From contig MCGE01000001.1 in assembly GCA_002105175.1 (NCBI GenBank), forward strand, positions 3,596,001-3,660,000: DNA of 64,000 nucleotides, read 5' to 3'. Within the stretch, counting starts at the first letter, position 1; every line of letters starts with the position of its first letter. Under the pieces are notes generated by a model. The model did not search any database. It was not told the DNA's origin and saw only the letters and a list, made by a program, of their open reading frames with translations. Source of the stretch: Absidia repens. Its lineage: Eukaryota > Mucoromycota > Mucoromycetes > Mucorales > Cunninghamellaceae. A program made the position numbers and the translations under genes. Shown here in pieces: positions 47,545 through 58,754 of this stretch.

Positions 47545-50484
47545 ATGAATCCATTAAAAATATTCCTTTTACTACTGCTTGTGGTAACAGTGATATGTAC
47601 TAGCGACCGAAATAGCCATAATAAAGGTGTGGCATTCTATGGGCAGGATTGGGATGATGACAGTAATGATGATGGAGGATGGGAAGATGAAGTGGAAAAC
47701 AGCAGTGACGACGATCACGACAGTGAAGAGCATGATGACGAGCAATACGATAAATCCTGGAATGATGATGATGATGATGATGATTGTGATGATTGTGATG
47801 AAAAAAAGGAATACAGTGAGAACTATGCCCATCACTATCACGACTACCATCACCACCATCACCACCATCATTTACCGCCACCTAGAAAACCGATTATCAG
47901 CTTTACGACCAGGCCGCCTCATCACGGTAATTACAATGATGGCTTCGACAATGGATTTAATGCGGGGCTACTAGATCCAGAGAATCGTAATCATACCATC
48001 GAGTACATTCGCACTGTAACTGACTGTGGGATCAGCAAACGAGTCGATGTCATTGACGGTGTCAGCTATACCTTTTCGACCATGACTACCATAGGATCCA
48101 AAGGCGTGACTCGCACCGAGGTAGATTTTGATAGTAGCACTATCCTTCTGCCATACACCGGCGCAGACAAAGTGATGTCGTCAATTCCATTCGGCGGTGC
48201 CACTCGTACTGTCGTGCAAGTTGAAGATGAGGCCACCACATTGCCGATTCACGTTCGGCCGACACCTCAGCCTTTTAATAACCGTATGTTAGAGGAAGTG
48301 ATTCCATTTGTGAAGATCGACGACGATGCTGACGATATCGGTTTGGCTGTTACCGGGCGATCTAACGGAGACGAGAAACGTATGGCACTGGATGCCATGC
48401 ATCTCGGTAAATCGCAAGCTTTAGCCGTTGGCGATGATGGCATCAGTGGTACGGTACTCCGCCACATCAAGTTTGATCGAGATGGCAACCCAATCCTTCC
48501 CAGCAATGCTGGCACACGTCCGGTGTATATTATTAATGGCCGTACCACCACCTTGCGAAATGGCATACCACCTTCATTCCCCGCCGACAATGGCCATACG
48601 CGCACCGTTGTCGCCTTGCGTAGTGGTGTTGTGACCCTGCCACTCTCCGGCGGAGACGAAATTACCAAGCTCTTGCCGATTGATGGTTTGACTGAAACAG
48701 TCGTAGTGTTTGATGAAATGACTTATACCTTGTCACCTGATGATCCTGCCAGTGGCGGTAATCCTTCGCGCACTGTACCGTCCAAGATTATGCGCACTGT
48801 GGTTGTCGAAGAGATCTTGTCTTCCGCACCACCACAATCTCCGTCCTCGTCTCCAGGTGATTCATCTGTAGCGCCTTCCGCAGATGCCGCGACTATTTCT
48901 GGTATCGTTGGTTCTGCGGCTATCAGCCAGTTGCCCCACCATGCTATGCCGTATCACATTGAGAAGGATCCAGGTGCTTTGTTTGAAATACCACCAAAAA
49001 CAGTAATTGCAACTCAAACGGCCGATGTATCCGCTAATGCGAAATCAGCTCCATCTTCATCAACGACTGCGACATCAATTATCACATCAGACCGATTGTC
49101 ATCCCAATCTCACTGCCCAACAAAATGGGTCCAAAAAGATGCACAGGAGCCTGAAGGTTGCTATTTATTGTCTAGCGTGGTAGCGGTCGATAGCAATATG
49201 CGCGACGTTGCCAGACATGGTTATTGGACGGCAAATCAGTGCCATAGTTTCTGCGCCAACAGCACACAAACTCATCAGTTGTCATCATTCGCCTCGTGGT
49301 ATTACGGTCTGACAGTGTCGACAGTAACGGACGAAACGGAGAATAGTCCAAGATCCAGTACCTGTCGATGTCTGGCGGACCTTTCAGGGGCCCAATCGTC
49401 GGCTATGCGTTATTGTGGCACGTTAATCCTACCTCCCAACGGCTTGGGACAAAACAAGTTGAAGAAACAGCACCTAGGTTTGTTCTATCCCGACGACAAT
49501 AGGGCATCATCAACAATTTATGTCTATCATGCCACATATCGCTGCCTTCCACCATCTTTGATGAAACGAAATACCATACTACCCTCAATGAATCGCATGC
49601 TTGATCCACCCGACACATGGCAATGTCAGCATAATGCATTGAAGACTAACAAACGGAAGTCTGAAGGCTGTTATCCCTACCTATCGCCCAAAGTAACCAT
49701 TCGGAAGGCAAGGAGCGATGGGGATGGTGTCGGATGGTACTGGACAGCCGCCAGATGTTATAGCTTTTGTTTTGATAGTGGGCATGTACCGACCCGCGGT
49801 AAATGGTATTATGGAATAACCGTAGCCAATCCTGGCTCTGCGTTGATGAAAAACAGTTGTTTATGTATGTTAGAAATGGGAGCAGCGCCTACAGCAACTG
49901 GATGTCAGAATTACTCAAATCAACAACAGAATTCAACAGATCAGGATAGTACCACGAAGATAGGAATTGTAAATACTAATGATCTCGATACAGCATCCAT
50001 CTATGCTTACGAGGTGGGCTATACATGCTCATACTCATGTAATGACGCCAACACCAATAACACCACAGCATTTAAAATCAGCGATCCAAAAGCCACAGAA
50101 GGATGCTATGCATTGTCGGATTATGTTGATCGTGTTATAAAAAAAGTAAGTCGACCGCTTACTCGGGACGGTCGTGGTGGATACACACCCGATGAGTGTT
50201 TCCGCATCTGTAATACTTCTGGGTTAATGGTGCCTGGGCAGCCGTGGTGGTACGGAATTTCCGTGAGTGACCCTGCTGACACTCGAAAGGCATCGATTGG
50301 TACGAGCTCGTGTCGATGTTCGGTTAAGGCACCTTCCGTGTCTCGATATGATTTTATGGCAGGGCGATGCAATCATGATGATGTAGGATTAGTGGACACT
50401 CGGTTACTACATAGGTTCAACAATGGAGTGTATGTTTATAAAGTATCATATCAATGCCCCACCTTAACACAAAACACAGAGTAG
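47545..50484 (+). CDS. Secreted Asp/His-rich protein with three Cys-rich modules (979 aa)
   Basis: Not recognised as a named family. Intronless. A signal peptide is clear (MNPLKIFLLLLLVVTVIC). Residues 30-110 carry dense Asp/Glu runs, a CDDCDE pair and then nine consecutive His, a metal-binding look. Residues 150-420 hold diverged repeats around TRTVV ... TLPxxG. The C-terminal half has three related modules of about 130-150 residues (about 523-675, 686-830, 840-975). Each starts EGCY, has a C-x3-C pair (QCHSFC, RCYSFC, ECFRIC), then WYYG or WWYG with (L/I)xV, a C-x-C, and ends in an Ile/Val-Tyr-x-Tyr strand and a last Cys. The Cys layout recalls WSC carbohydrate-binding domains, but the fit is not exact. 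Extracellular or wall-associated by inference. It is richer in GC than its flanks. Confidence 0.85.
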   Translation: MNPLKIFLLLLLVVTVICTSDRNSHNKGVAFYGQDWDDDSNDDGGWEDEVENSSDDDHDSEEHDDEQYDKSWNDDDDDDDCDDCDEKKEYSENYAHHYHDYHHHHHHHHLPPPRKPIISFTTRPPHHGNYNDGFDNGFNAGLLDPENRNHTIEYIRTVTDCGISKRVDVIDGVSYTFSTMTTIGSKGVTRTEVDFDSSTILLPYTGADKVMSSIPFGGATRTVVQVEDEATTLPIHVRPTPQPFNNRMLEEVIPFVKIDDDADDIGLAVTGRSNGDEKRMALDAMHLGKSQALAVGDDGISGTVLRHIKFDRDGNPILPSNAGTRPVYIINGRTTTLRNGIPPSFPADNGHTRTVVALRSGVVTLPLSGGDEITKLLPIDGLTETVVVFDEMTYTLSPDDPASGGNPSRTVPSKIMRTVVVEEILSSAPPQSPSSSPGDSSVAPSADAATISGIVGSAAISQLPHHAMPYHIEKDPGALFEIPPKTVIATQTADVSANAKSAPSSSTTATSIITSDRLSSQSHCPTKWVQKDAQEPEGCYLLSSVVAVDSNMRDVARHGYWTANQCHSFCANSTQTHQLSSFASWYYGLTVSTVTDETENSPRSSTCRCLADLSGAQSSAMRYCGTLILPPNGLGQNKLKKQHLGLFYPDDNRASSTIYVYHATYRCLPPSLMKRNTILPSMNRMLDPPDTWQCQHNALKTNKRKSEGCYPYLSPKVTIRKARSDGDGVGWYWTAARCYSFCFDSGHVPTRGKWYYGITVANPGSALMKNSCLCMLEMGAAPTATGCQNYSNQQQNSTDQDSTTKIGIVNTNDLDTASIYAYEVGYTCSYSCNDANTNNTTAFKISDPKATEGCYALSDYVDRVIKKVSRPLTRDGRGGYTPDECFRICNTSGLMVPGQPWWYGISVSDPADTRKASIGTSSCRCSVKAPSVSRYDFMAGRCNHDDVGLVDTRLLHRFNNGVYVYKVSYQCPTLTQNTE

Positions 50485-50684
50485 TTCATTTTGGGTATAT
50501 TGTAAAACAATAGTTTATTTGGATATACAGTATAGTACAAAAAAAAAATAGAATAATAATATAATAAAATGCAAATAATAGTAATAACAGTAGTAATATA
50601 TGACAGCAAGTCCAACATCCCCCCCCTCCCACAGTACATAACTAAACTAGACTAAACAGTAACTAAGTTCGGGCTAAAGTTGCC

Positions 50685-51677
50685 TCATTTCGTTCCATGT
50701 AGCCAGCGATTTTTACAGGTTTGACTACACACATGGTATAAAAGTGGAAGACTTTGACCACCAAATTGACCATGTGGTTCGAGTAAAGGAATCCCACGAT
50801 AATAAAGTATTGACTGGCACATAGAGCACCTACGCACTAAGGAAGAAGTTCGACCCAAATCCATCCGGTTCCCTCCAGTTTGTGATGTTGCCGTAACAGT
50901 ATCGTTCAGCGGATCAATTTCAGACATCAATAAGTATAACAAAGAAAGCGGAAGACCAGTATTTTTGCTGCTGATTGAGTCGAATGATGATCCAGCTTGT
51001 TGCGCACATAGATTAAAAAGTGATGGGACTTTTCGCTGTTGAGATAGCCATGTGGAATTGGTGTCGGTCCTTGATGCGAGAAGAGAAGTACCTTCGATCC
51101 ATAGTCGACGTAGAGAAGGCGATAGACATGTGATTTCCCCCGGCAAAAATGATATTGCTGTGTTGTTCGTCAAATCCAACACGCCCAGATGTACCAATTG
51201 ACCAATTTGGCTAGGAAGCGTTACCAGTTGATTTTCATGTACATACAGTTCCTTGAGCCCAACTAATAATCCAATATCAGCAGGAAGCTCCGCCAATGCA
51301 TTGCGCCCGATGTTCAATTTTTGCAGTCTTGGTAAGTGCCACAATTCCCCAGGAAGCCAGGTAAGCTGATTATCTTCAAGTTGAATTGTAGTTAAATTGT
51401 CGAAGTAGCGAAGAGGGGCAGAAATGGTCTAGTTTAGTGTAAAGTAAGTACGGCAGGATTAATGTCGACACGAGAGAGAGAAAAAGCGTAGTCTACTTAC
51501 AAAAACGTTTAATTTTTCATGAGAGCAATAGACGGTGTCAGTAAATTGCATTGATTGGTAGGGCTTGCGTTTGCTTGTTTCTTTAGGATAGTTTTGGGTA
51601 TAAAAAGTTGCCATACATACTTGTAAGTGCCACAATACAACGGATCGTTCAACAAGATTCAGACTATCTATCGACAT
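50685..51677 (-). CDS. Leucine-rich-repeat protein with C-terminal Cys motif (306 aa), LRRC58-like
   Basis: Exons 51501-51677 and 50685-51428, donor GTAAGT, acceptor TAG, phase 0. N-terminus MSIDSLNLVERSVVLWHLQ. About five LRR units follow (YFDNLTTIQLEDNQLTWLP; LPRLQKLNIGRNALAELP; LVGLKELYVHENQLVTLP; LVHLGVLDLTNN). The tail carries RRCSMCQSILYY and, 35 residues on, VCSQTCKNRW, a likely four-Cys zinc site. The short-LRR plus C-terminal Cys layout resembles animal LRRC58, a proposed ubiquitin-ligase substrate adaptor; that link is tentative. No membrane segment, so probably intracellular and protein-binding. Confidence 0.8.
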
Positions 51678-52174
51678 GAGTAATAATATGAAAAAAAGTA
51701 CGAACTAATTGGAGTTGTCACAGAAGCTGTAAGAATGATCATTTCAAACGGCGTCGTGTCTGGAATGCCCTGAGGGACGCCCCATGTTTATTAAAAAAAC
51801 AATTTGATCCGTTTACGACCGGAGATTATAAAAATAAAAATAAATGACAGCTATTGGTAGAAATAGAAACCTAGGATTGCAAGACAGTGCGGTTGATAAC
51901 GTAGGGCTGGCGACTTTGCTACAAAAACCCACTTGGATTTAGTTGTTTTGGACTTGACTTCAATGATATCAAATATAGAGACTGATTCGATAGAAACGAG
52001 GACCGTATGTCAAGATTTCAACTCGTCAAGTAAACTGTATGTTACCAACTTCACCCAATCATGATGACTGAGAATGAAAGATGGATTGATAATATGCATG
52101 AATCTTTATTTTTTTTTAAAAAAAAAAAGAAAGCAGGAGTTTTGTACTTTATAAAGCCATTCATTCACCAAGGA
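51678..52174. other. Intergenic region
   Basis: Promoter side of the LRR gene. No gene or clear element seen. Confidence 0.4.
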
Positions 52175-53167
52175 AAAATAAACGCTCTGGCGCTCCGCTG
52201 GAGCTTTTGGAAATCTTTCGATTTATTGGCTATCACAGTTTTTTCATTAAAGTATGGGTTTTGATGGGATAGGATTAAAGCCTCCGCCATTTCACACTAT
52301 GGTGGGCAGCCCCGCCATCGAACTCAGCGCATCGTCAATGGTTTTTTTTGCATGCTGAAAAAAAAATAGTGAAGGGATTAGAGCCTCCGCCATTTCGCAC
52401 TTTGGTGGGCAGCCCCTTGGAGCCCAACCGTCGTGCTCAGCGCGTCGTCAATGGGTTTTTTTTTGTGTGCTGAAATAATAGCATACTTGAAAGCATCAGA
52501 GAGATTAGGGCTTGATTATGTATGGGTTGCAACTGCCTTTCCACTGGAAAATAAAACAAATTATGGACTATGGTAATTATGGCAATTGCCCCTTCATTTA
52601 ATTTTAAAAAAAAAGCTGGATGATTCAGGCTCCGCATTTTGATTTCTATTTTTTTTTGGCCCCCATTTTTTTTTTCCCTCTTTTTCTTTCTTTTTTATTT
52701 TTTTCCTTCATGATAATCTGGATGATATGATGGCAAGGCTCATTGGGGTACTGATGATCTAGGATTAGTGTTAGAACTTGAATTAGGGGCGTTTTAAAAA
52801 ATGCAAAACAAACATCATGGGGAAACGCTTTCATTTTGGATGAAGGACTTGGGAACGACAGTAGATTAGCACTCAATAGTTTAGTAATAGTTTGTCATCA
52901 TTTGTATCTACGTCTGAATAAATATGTTCTTTTTATTATAATTAGTTTCTCTGTTATACGTTTACATTATGAGCTTCATCGAATGTGTATTACATATGCA
53001 TAGAAAAAAAAGATGTGTCTATATATATATATGAAAAAGGAACGGATTGGGGATTATGGATACTTCTTCTACCAACTCTATAAGTTTGTGCGTAGAAAAG
53101 AATTCAGGGATGTGTTTGTGTGAAATACAGCTATTACAGTGTATTTTGTTGTGGTGGGGTATATTGA
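52175..53167 (+). repeat. Full composite repeat unit R3-R2-R2-R1
   Basis: Starts with the R3 hairpin module (52183-52230), then a partly deleted R2 (52245-52350), a full R2 (52365-52470), the spacer with GCTGGATGATTCAGGCTCCG, R1 copy 13 (52715-53010) and a tail ending GTGGTGGGGTATATTGA. It matches the 39.54-40.52 kb unit almost end to end, so that ending may mark the true 3' boundary of the element. Confidence 0.85.
52715..53010 (+). repeat. R1 dispersed repeat, copy 13
   Basis: Forward copy within the composite unit; CATCATGGGGAAACGCTTTC and GTTTAGTAATAGTTTGTCAT match copies 7 and 9. Confidence 0.85.
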
Positions 53168-53519
53168 AAGGCCACCGAAATGCCGCAATGCGGTTAGTTC
53201 TATCCAAAACCGCATTGAATCAGTAGACAATCAATGTAGCATAAAAAAAAAATAAGAAAAAAGAAAATATAACGTAGTATTCGTCGCCGACAATAACCTT
53301 CTTTGTCTATTTTAAAGTTGTAAACACTGGCAGGGTAAAGTCTAAAAGGAGAAGCTGGAGTGAGTTCAGAAATTTTATTATTATTTCGAAATTATACAAT
53401 GACAGTTAATGTGATAAAATACACAATGCGGTACTGTACATTAATTTAGAGATGGTGGTTTTCCGAGCAGAGCTACATATCGATCTTAATTTGTTGACCA
53501 AAACCAGATAAGTTATTAA
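53168..53519. other. Intergenic region
   Basis: Begins with a short inverted pair around 53170-53213 (AATGCCGCAATGCGGTT and AACCGCATTG). 3' flank of the next minus-strand gene. No gene. Confidence 0.4.
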
Positions 53520-55734
53520 TTAGTTACATCGGAATGACTTTATTTCATTTGAAGTGACACCTATCTTACCTTTACTTTTATCCAAAGCAGATTTTTTGGC
53601 CACATAGTTGTGTTTTTTTCCAACTTGTTGAAATTTATTGCTTGTCGATGCATCTTCGTTTTGGTGACCGACGGTAGAGAGGTTACCATAAAAGCTGCTT
53701 GATAATGGCAAAGAACTACTATGTCTTCTGTTTTGTTTAATGGAGTATTGGCTATCCTGTTCTTTCACGCGATCAGGAAGATGAGGTTGCTTTGTAACAA
53801 CATGGATATTGTTATAATCGCCGGTAAATTTCCTGGGTGAGATGGTACTGCTCTCCGAAGAGTTTACAGGCGACTTGGAGCTAATGAGATTTTGTGCAAG
53901 TGCTGACTTCTGTTTGTCGTTGCCTGTAGATTTATTGCTCTTGAACTCTCGGTTGTTATAATAGAGAGACGACTGCCGATTGTAAGCTCCTTTCTTGTTG
54001 TCCGTTCGACGTTGACGTACGGTAGCTAAAACGGTTTTTGCCGATTCTGTGACGGATTTGCGGTTTTGTCCATCATTTGTCCTCTTTTTGTCGTTACCGA
54101 ATTCAAGTTAACATATATTCCATAGTAATTTTTTTATCAGATGTTGATAATAACTATTGACTACAATTCTTTAAATGTACTTACACTAATGTCCATAGAC
54201 ACATGCGGATGTGCAAGTCTCTGAAGCTTCGCGCATTCCAAATCTGATCCGTGGATTCTTGACTTTGAAGATTGATGATCATTATACAATGGTGCATTTT
54301 GAGGAAGCAGAGCACTTACATATGATGCTGGAAGTGGTTCTCTGGAGTCTATGCAAGAATGCGATGATTCTGAGTTTTAAATAATACAGTGTTTACTGCA
54401 AACTCTTAAAAGGTATTACCTTGTTCATTTTTGATGGTGGGGTTTCTTCGAGATTGATCTGGAAAAGACACAGATCGCATTCTTTTAATATATTTGTCAT
54501 CTGAAATGGTGGTGGATTTGAAGGCTGAATCTATAGCTGAAACGGACCGATCGTATTTGTCCAGTGTATGGCTAAAAGGTGATGTGCTATTATTATGCAT
54601 AAATTTATGTTGTGCATCCATTTTGATGTAATGTTCATCCTTTTCCAGAGACAAATTTTGTTTAAATCGTGTAGTAGGTGAAATATTGGTAGTATGGGCT
54701 GTCAGGTGACGGTTTATGCTTTTGTTTGGCGACCTAGTTGGAGTTATCAGAACAGTAGGCGGAACTACTCCTTCTGAAAATTTTCGAAGCTTTAATAAAG
54801 ATTCCCGTCTGCGAAGTAGGGCATCACTGTCACGGCGGAGTGCCAATAACACATCAGCGTCCATACTATGTCGTTTCGAATATTTGGACGTGTAGCTGCT
54901 TTCAGCAGAAGACTGTACGTTATGTGCTTTCATATCATGGTTGTTGTTCAAGGTAATATTTGTATGTTGTTTATATTTGCTCCCTTTCCATGCGCATGCT
55001 TCCTTGTCGTTATCATTTCGGATATAACCAGCAGCTGATGGTAGATTGTATTTTGAGGGGATATTCGACTCAATACCGGAAGGTGGAGTAGTGGCATTTT
55101 TTTTTTCTGAAGTATCATATTCACAAGAAAAACTATGTGAAACCGACATACAACAATAAGTAAATTTATAGTATAACTATGAGTCATCGCCCGATTTACC
55201 TATCATATTTTGGGACTCTGCTTACTGGGCGGGAAATTACACCTTCAAATAAAATGGGATCAATGAAGTCTTTCAGATCAGTGGCGGCAAAGTCTACTGA
55301 CAATTCTTCATCTACAGGTAATATAGATCAATAACAGTATATCCACGGAACTAGTTCAAAAAACCATTACCGTTATTGAGGTGATCAAAGATAGCAGCAC
55401 TTTCACTGCGGTATACCAGGACTTGATTGGCGTGTTCACTTCTTGCCAATATCTTATTATGCTGCCAAGAGGCATGTGAGTCATTATTGTATGGATGGTC
55501 ATCAGTTGTACGCTCAATATCGTACTGAAAAGACACAGGTGTTATAAGAGATCGTGTTATACAGTGTAGCTCGTCGTCAGAAATACTATCAAGAGATATG
55601 TATTTTCCGGGAGTTCCTGAACGAGCTATCGACTTCTCTTTCTTTTCTTGCCTTTCCACCGCAGAGTCCTTCCTTAAAACAGAGTCGAGGTCGATAACGT
55701 CAAGAAAGTCATAGTTACTGGATGAAAACGACAT
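53520..55734 (-). CDS. Unrecognised Ser-rich basic protein (638 aa)
   Basis: Not recognised. Exons 55371-55734, 55200-55311, 54420-55132, 54185-54348, 53520-54083; phases close and splice sites are canonical, although the last acceptor (AAAAAG) is weak. N-terminus MSFSSSNYDFLDVIDLDSVL. Exon 2 encodes an acidic-hydrophobic stretch (DLKDFIDPILFEGVISRPVS) that looks ordered. Exon 3 has a charged helix (LLALRRDSDALLRRRESLLK) followed by Ser/Thr-Pro sites. The C-terminal exon is basic and Ser/Asn/Lys-rich, ending KSFRCN. No catalytic motif, membrane segment or zinc ligand set. Composition fits a nuclear or cytoskeletal phosphoprotein, a guess. Confidence 0.7.
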
Positions 55735-56726
55735 AATATGTATGAGTTAAATATATGAGCTGTAGAAAGGCAAAATACTAATATCAATTGTTTTCTGGCC
55801 AATAGATATCTTGTTGCACAAGTTGATGAAAGTAAATGATTCCCTCCTAGTCTCGTTTTCTCCTTGTGCAAATTAAGGATTTCTAAAAATACAATGTTTC
55901 CGGAATTACACTCGAGAAAGTTGGGTTGGGTCAGGTTAGTTGAAAATGGTTCCCCATTCTCAATATGGGTCAACTCCGCAAAGTGGGACAATTTTGTGGA
56001 AGTGGGTTAGATGGGGGCGAAAATGGGTCAGGATGGGTGAAAACAGGTCATCCAACTTCAAGTTTAGCGGTTAATACCATCTTGATTTTGACTATGATAT
56101 AGGATCCAATGATAAATAAATAAAAAAGCATACATGACAAATTATCTAGACAAATGTGAATAAAAATCATTATTTTATTTCATAAAAAAAGACAAACTAC
56201 AAACAACAAACTACAAATTATAACAACTTGTCGTTCTGGAAGACAATCACACACTTTCTACACATGTGATTGTTCAATAAAACGCTACAAGGGAAATTAC
56301 GATAGTGATAGAAATTAAAAAAAAAAAAATAGTGATAGAAACTGGCAACTCTTACATGTTATATCAACGTAACGAACAAATCCAGGGTGTGGCGTACAGT
56401 ATTCAGTCCCTCCATTGCGACTTTTGTTCAAATATCTTTTGCACTACAAGAAACATTTCCTTTACAAAAAGGCCTTGTGAGGTCAAAAAAAAAAAGCAAA
56501 AAGAGAAGGATGGTAAGGATGATGAAACTATGACGGACAGGGAAGGGGGAGGGTATCACGATTGGTTGCACAATACGATACAACAAAAAACAACACAATT
56601 TGGTACAATACAGTGCAGCACAATATACGAATCTACAAAAAATAAAAATAAAAATAAAAATAAAAATAAAAATAAAAAATACTCAAACGTTGCGAGGAGA
56701 TTGACTCTGTCGAAAAAAAGGCTTTA
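55735..56726. other. Intergenic region with pentanucleotide repeat
   Basis: Holds a G-rich patch (about 55917-56050) with several GGGTCA/GGGTTA-like words, and an (AAAAT)n minisatellite at 56638-56681. The plus-strand open frame here runs antisense into the polyol dehydrogenase gene and is not considered coding. Confidence 0.5.
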
Positions 56727-58053
56727 TTACATATCTGTTATTATGACTTTAATGGTCCTATCTCCACCACTACCTGCCATTGTAAATGCTTCAATGGCTT
56801 CTTCAAGTCTAAAGCGGTGTGATATCAGAGGAGATAAATTAACAAGTCCTTGTGCAGCTAAGGCAATGGCCATTTTATGGACATTGGCATAGCGAAAATT
56901 TCCACGTAGATCCACTTCTTTAGTTGTAATAATATCCGTCGGCAGCAGTACCTTATCTTGACCAAGTCCAATAAGCATCACCGTCCCACCCCTCTGAGCT
57001 ACATACACTGAGAACATTATGCACTCAGCAGACCCAGTACATTCAAACACAACATCAGCAAATGTGTCACAGTCTGTATCTGGATCATACCCCAGCTCGA
57101 TTGATTTTTTTTGCACCCACTCAATCATTTCGTCGGCATCCCGAAATTTCTTTTTCGGCAGTAAAACGATCTTGACATTCCCTTTTAGATAATTTTTCGC
57201 AAAGTCAAGTCTTGTTTGATCAATGTCAAAAATAACACAGGAAACAGCTCCTTTTGCCAATGCCACAGCTGCTGTGAGGAGCCCGACTGGACCCGCACCA
57301 AATACATTCACACTAGATCCAACCTTCAATGGCGTTCTTTCAACAGCATGAACGGCGACAGATAAAGGTTCGATAAGTGCACCATCATCAAATGACATTT
57401 GTTCAGGCATCCTTCACAGATAAAAAATCAAAAATCAAAAGTAAGTAAAGGCATAGATGATATCGTTTTCTTGGCATTTTCAAATTTCCATACAGGTGGC
57501 ATAGATTTTCTGGGAAGCAGGCATATCTACATAGGGTACCATCATTAGGACCTTGCATCAACGACGAGGAGAATTTCATTTTTGGGCATAGATTATATCG
57601 ACCTTGACGGCAAGAGGGACACATGCTACATGCTCTTCCTGGCTCGATCACTACATGGTCACCAACTTTGAATGATGTAACGTTTTCCCCTAACAGAGTG
57701 ATAATTCCAGCGGATTCATGCCCAAGAACCATAGATTTGGATTCATCTAGTCGTCGTGGCCCCATGCTACCGTTTTTATAGTAATGTAAATCGGAGCCAC
57801 ATATTCCTGTTGCTTTTATGTGCACTTGGACCTCTACCGATAATCAGATCAATCAATTAATTAAAATGCTCAATGTGGTTATACGTTTAAAGCTTACCTC
57901 CAGGCTGTGGTAGATTTATTGGGCGCCGTTCCTATTTATAATATGTTAGTGATGGAAGTTCACTGTTTTATCCATATTTGCCAATACCATTCGCAAGTCA
58001 TGAGAGCCATAAAGAACCGCAGCGATATTGTCTTGTATTTTCGCCAATGTCAT
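56727..58053 (-). CDS. Sorbitol/xylitol (polyol) dehydrogenase, zinc MDR family (374 aa)
   Basis: Oxidises a polyol (sorbitol or xylitol) to the ketose with NAD+; cytosolic. Exons 57988-58053, 57898-57931, 57494-57833, 56727-57411. Catalytic zinc region GICGSDLHYY (Cys near residue 45) and VLGHESAG (His, Glu). Structural zinc CSMCPSCRQGRYNLC has all four Cys. DDGALIEPLSVAVHA precedes the Rossmann fold (FGAGPVGLLTAAVA), and the acidic FDID after the second strand favours NAD over NADP. GSAECIMF and GNFRYANV are typical of sorbitol and xylitol dehydrogenases. Length is normal; which polyol is preferred cannot be read off. Confidence 0.93.
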
Positions 58054-58754
58054 TTTTTAACCCAATAAATAATGTTTTAACGCAACCCCCTTATATACAA
58101 ATAGAGTCAATGTAAACACCAACATCACCACAGCCAATAGGCGAATTCATTATACCCCGAGCTTGACTTAAGGTTTAAGGCTGCATTTCACGTTTCATGC
58201 AACTTATTACCTATATTTTTCCCAACCTTTCTTTTATACTTTTCCCAACCAGTCAATTGTACAAAAAAAAAAAAAAAATCAATTGAAATACCGCCTTTTG
58301 GTCAGAGCATTTTTTGGCAGCGGGATAAAAATTGGCTGACACGCCAGCATACACAGCGAGAACATACTGCCATTCTTCATTCTCGAAAAGAAGAAAAATC
58401 AAACAAGGGCGAACACATATGTACGGGTGTTAATCAAATGGTATTTTTTTTAAAAATAAGCCGGTGTCATCATAGTTTCTGACTACAAATTGCAATAAAG
58501 TCGTTCGAGTGTGACTGTAGGTGTTCTACAACTACAAAATGCAACAGGTCTTTCTCAAATGATTGTTTTTTTTTTATAAATTTTTCAAATCATTGTGAGT
58601 GAATTTATTGGGTGCGTTCCCTTGCAGCTAATACCCAAAATTAGAAGTACTTCGTACTTTTATTATTAACCTGGAAATGAAATTTTACGGCATTTCTCAT
58701 ATAAATAAATCAGTAATTGGTCATGCAAGATGGAGTATAAATTATAGATTTTTT
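58054..58754. promoter_or_regulatory. Polyol dehydrogenase upstream region
   Basis: About 700 bp between the polyol dehydrogenase start and the MIOS stop. Tandem imperfect copies of TTTTCCCAACC at about 58217-58250. No gene. Confidence 0.35.

Noticed and set aside
56305..56892. 195-codon plus-strand frame
   Set aside because: Its second half is antisense to the last exon of the polyol dehydrogenase and its middle is the (AAAAT)n repeat translated as Lys/Asn.
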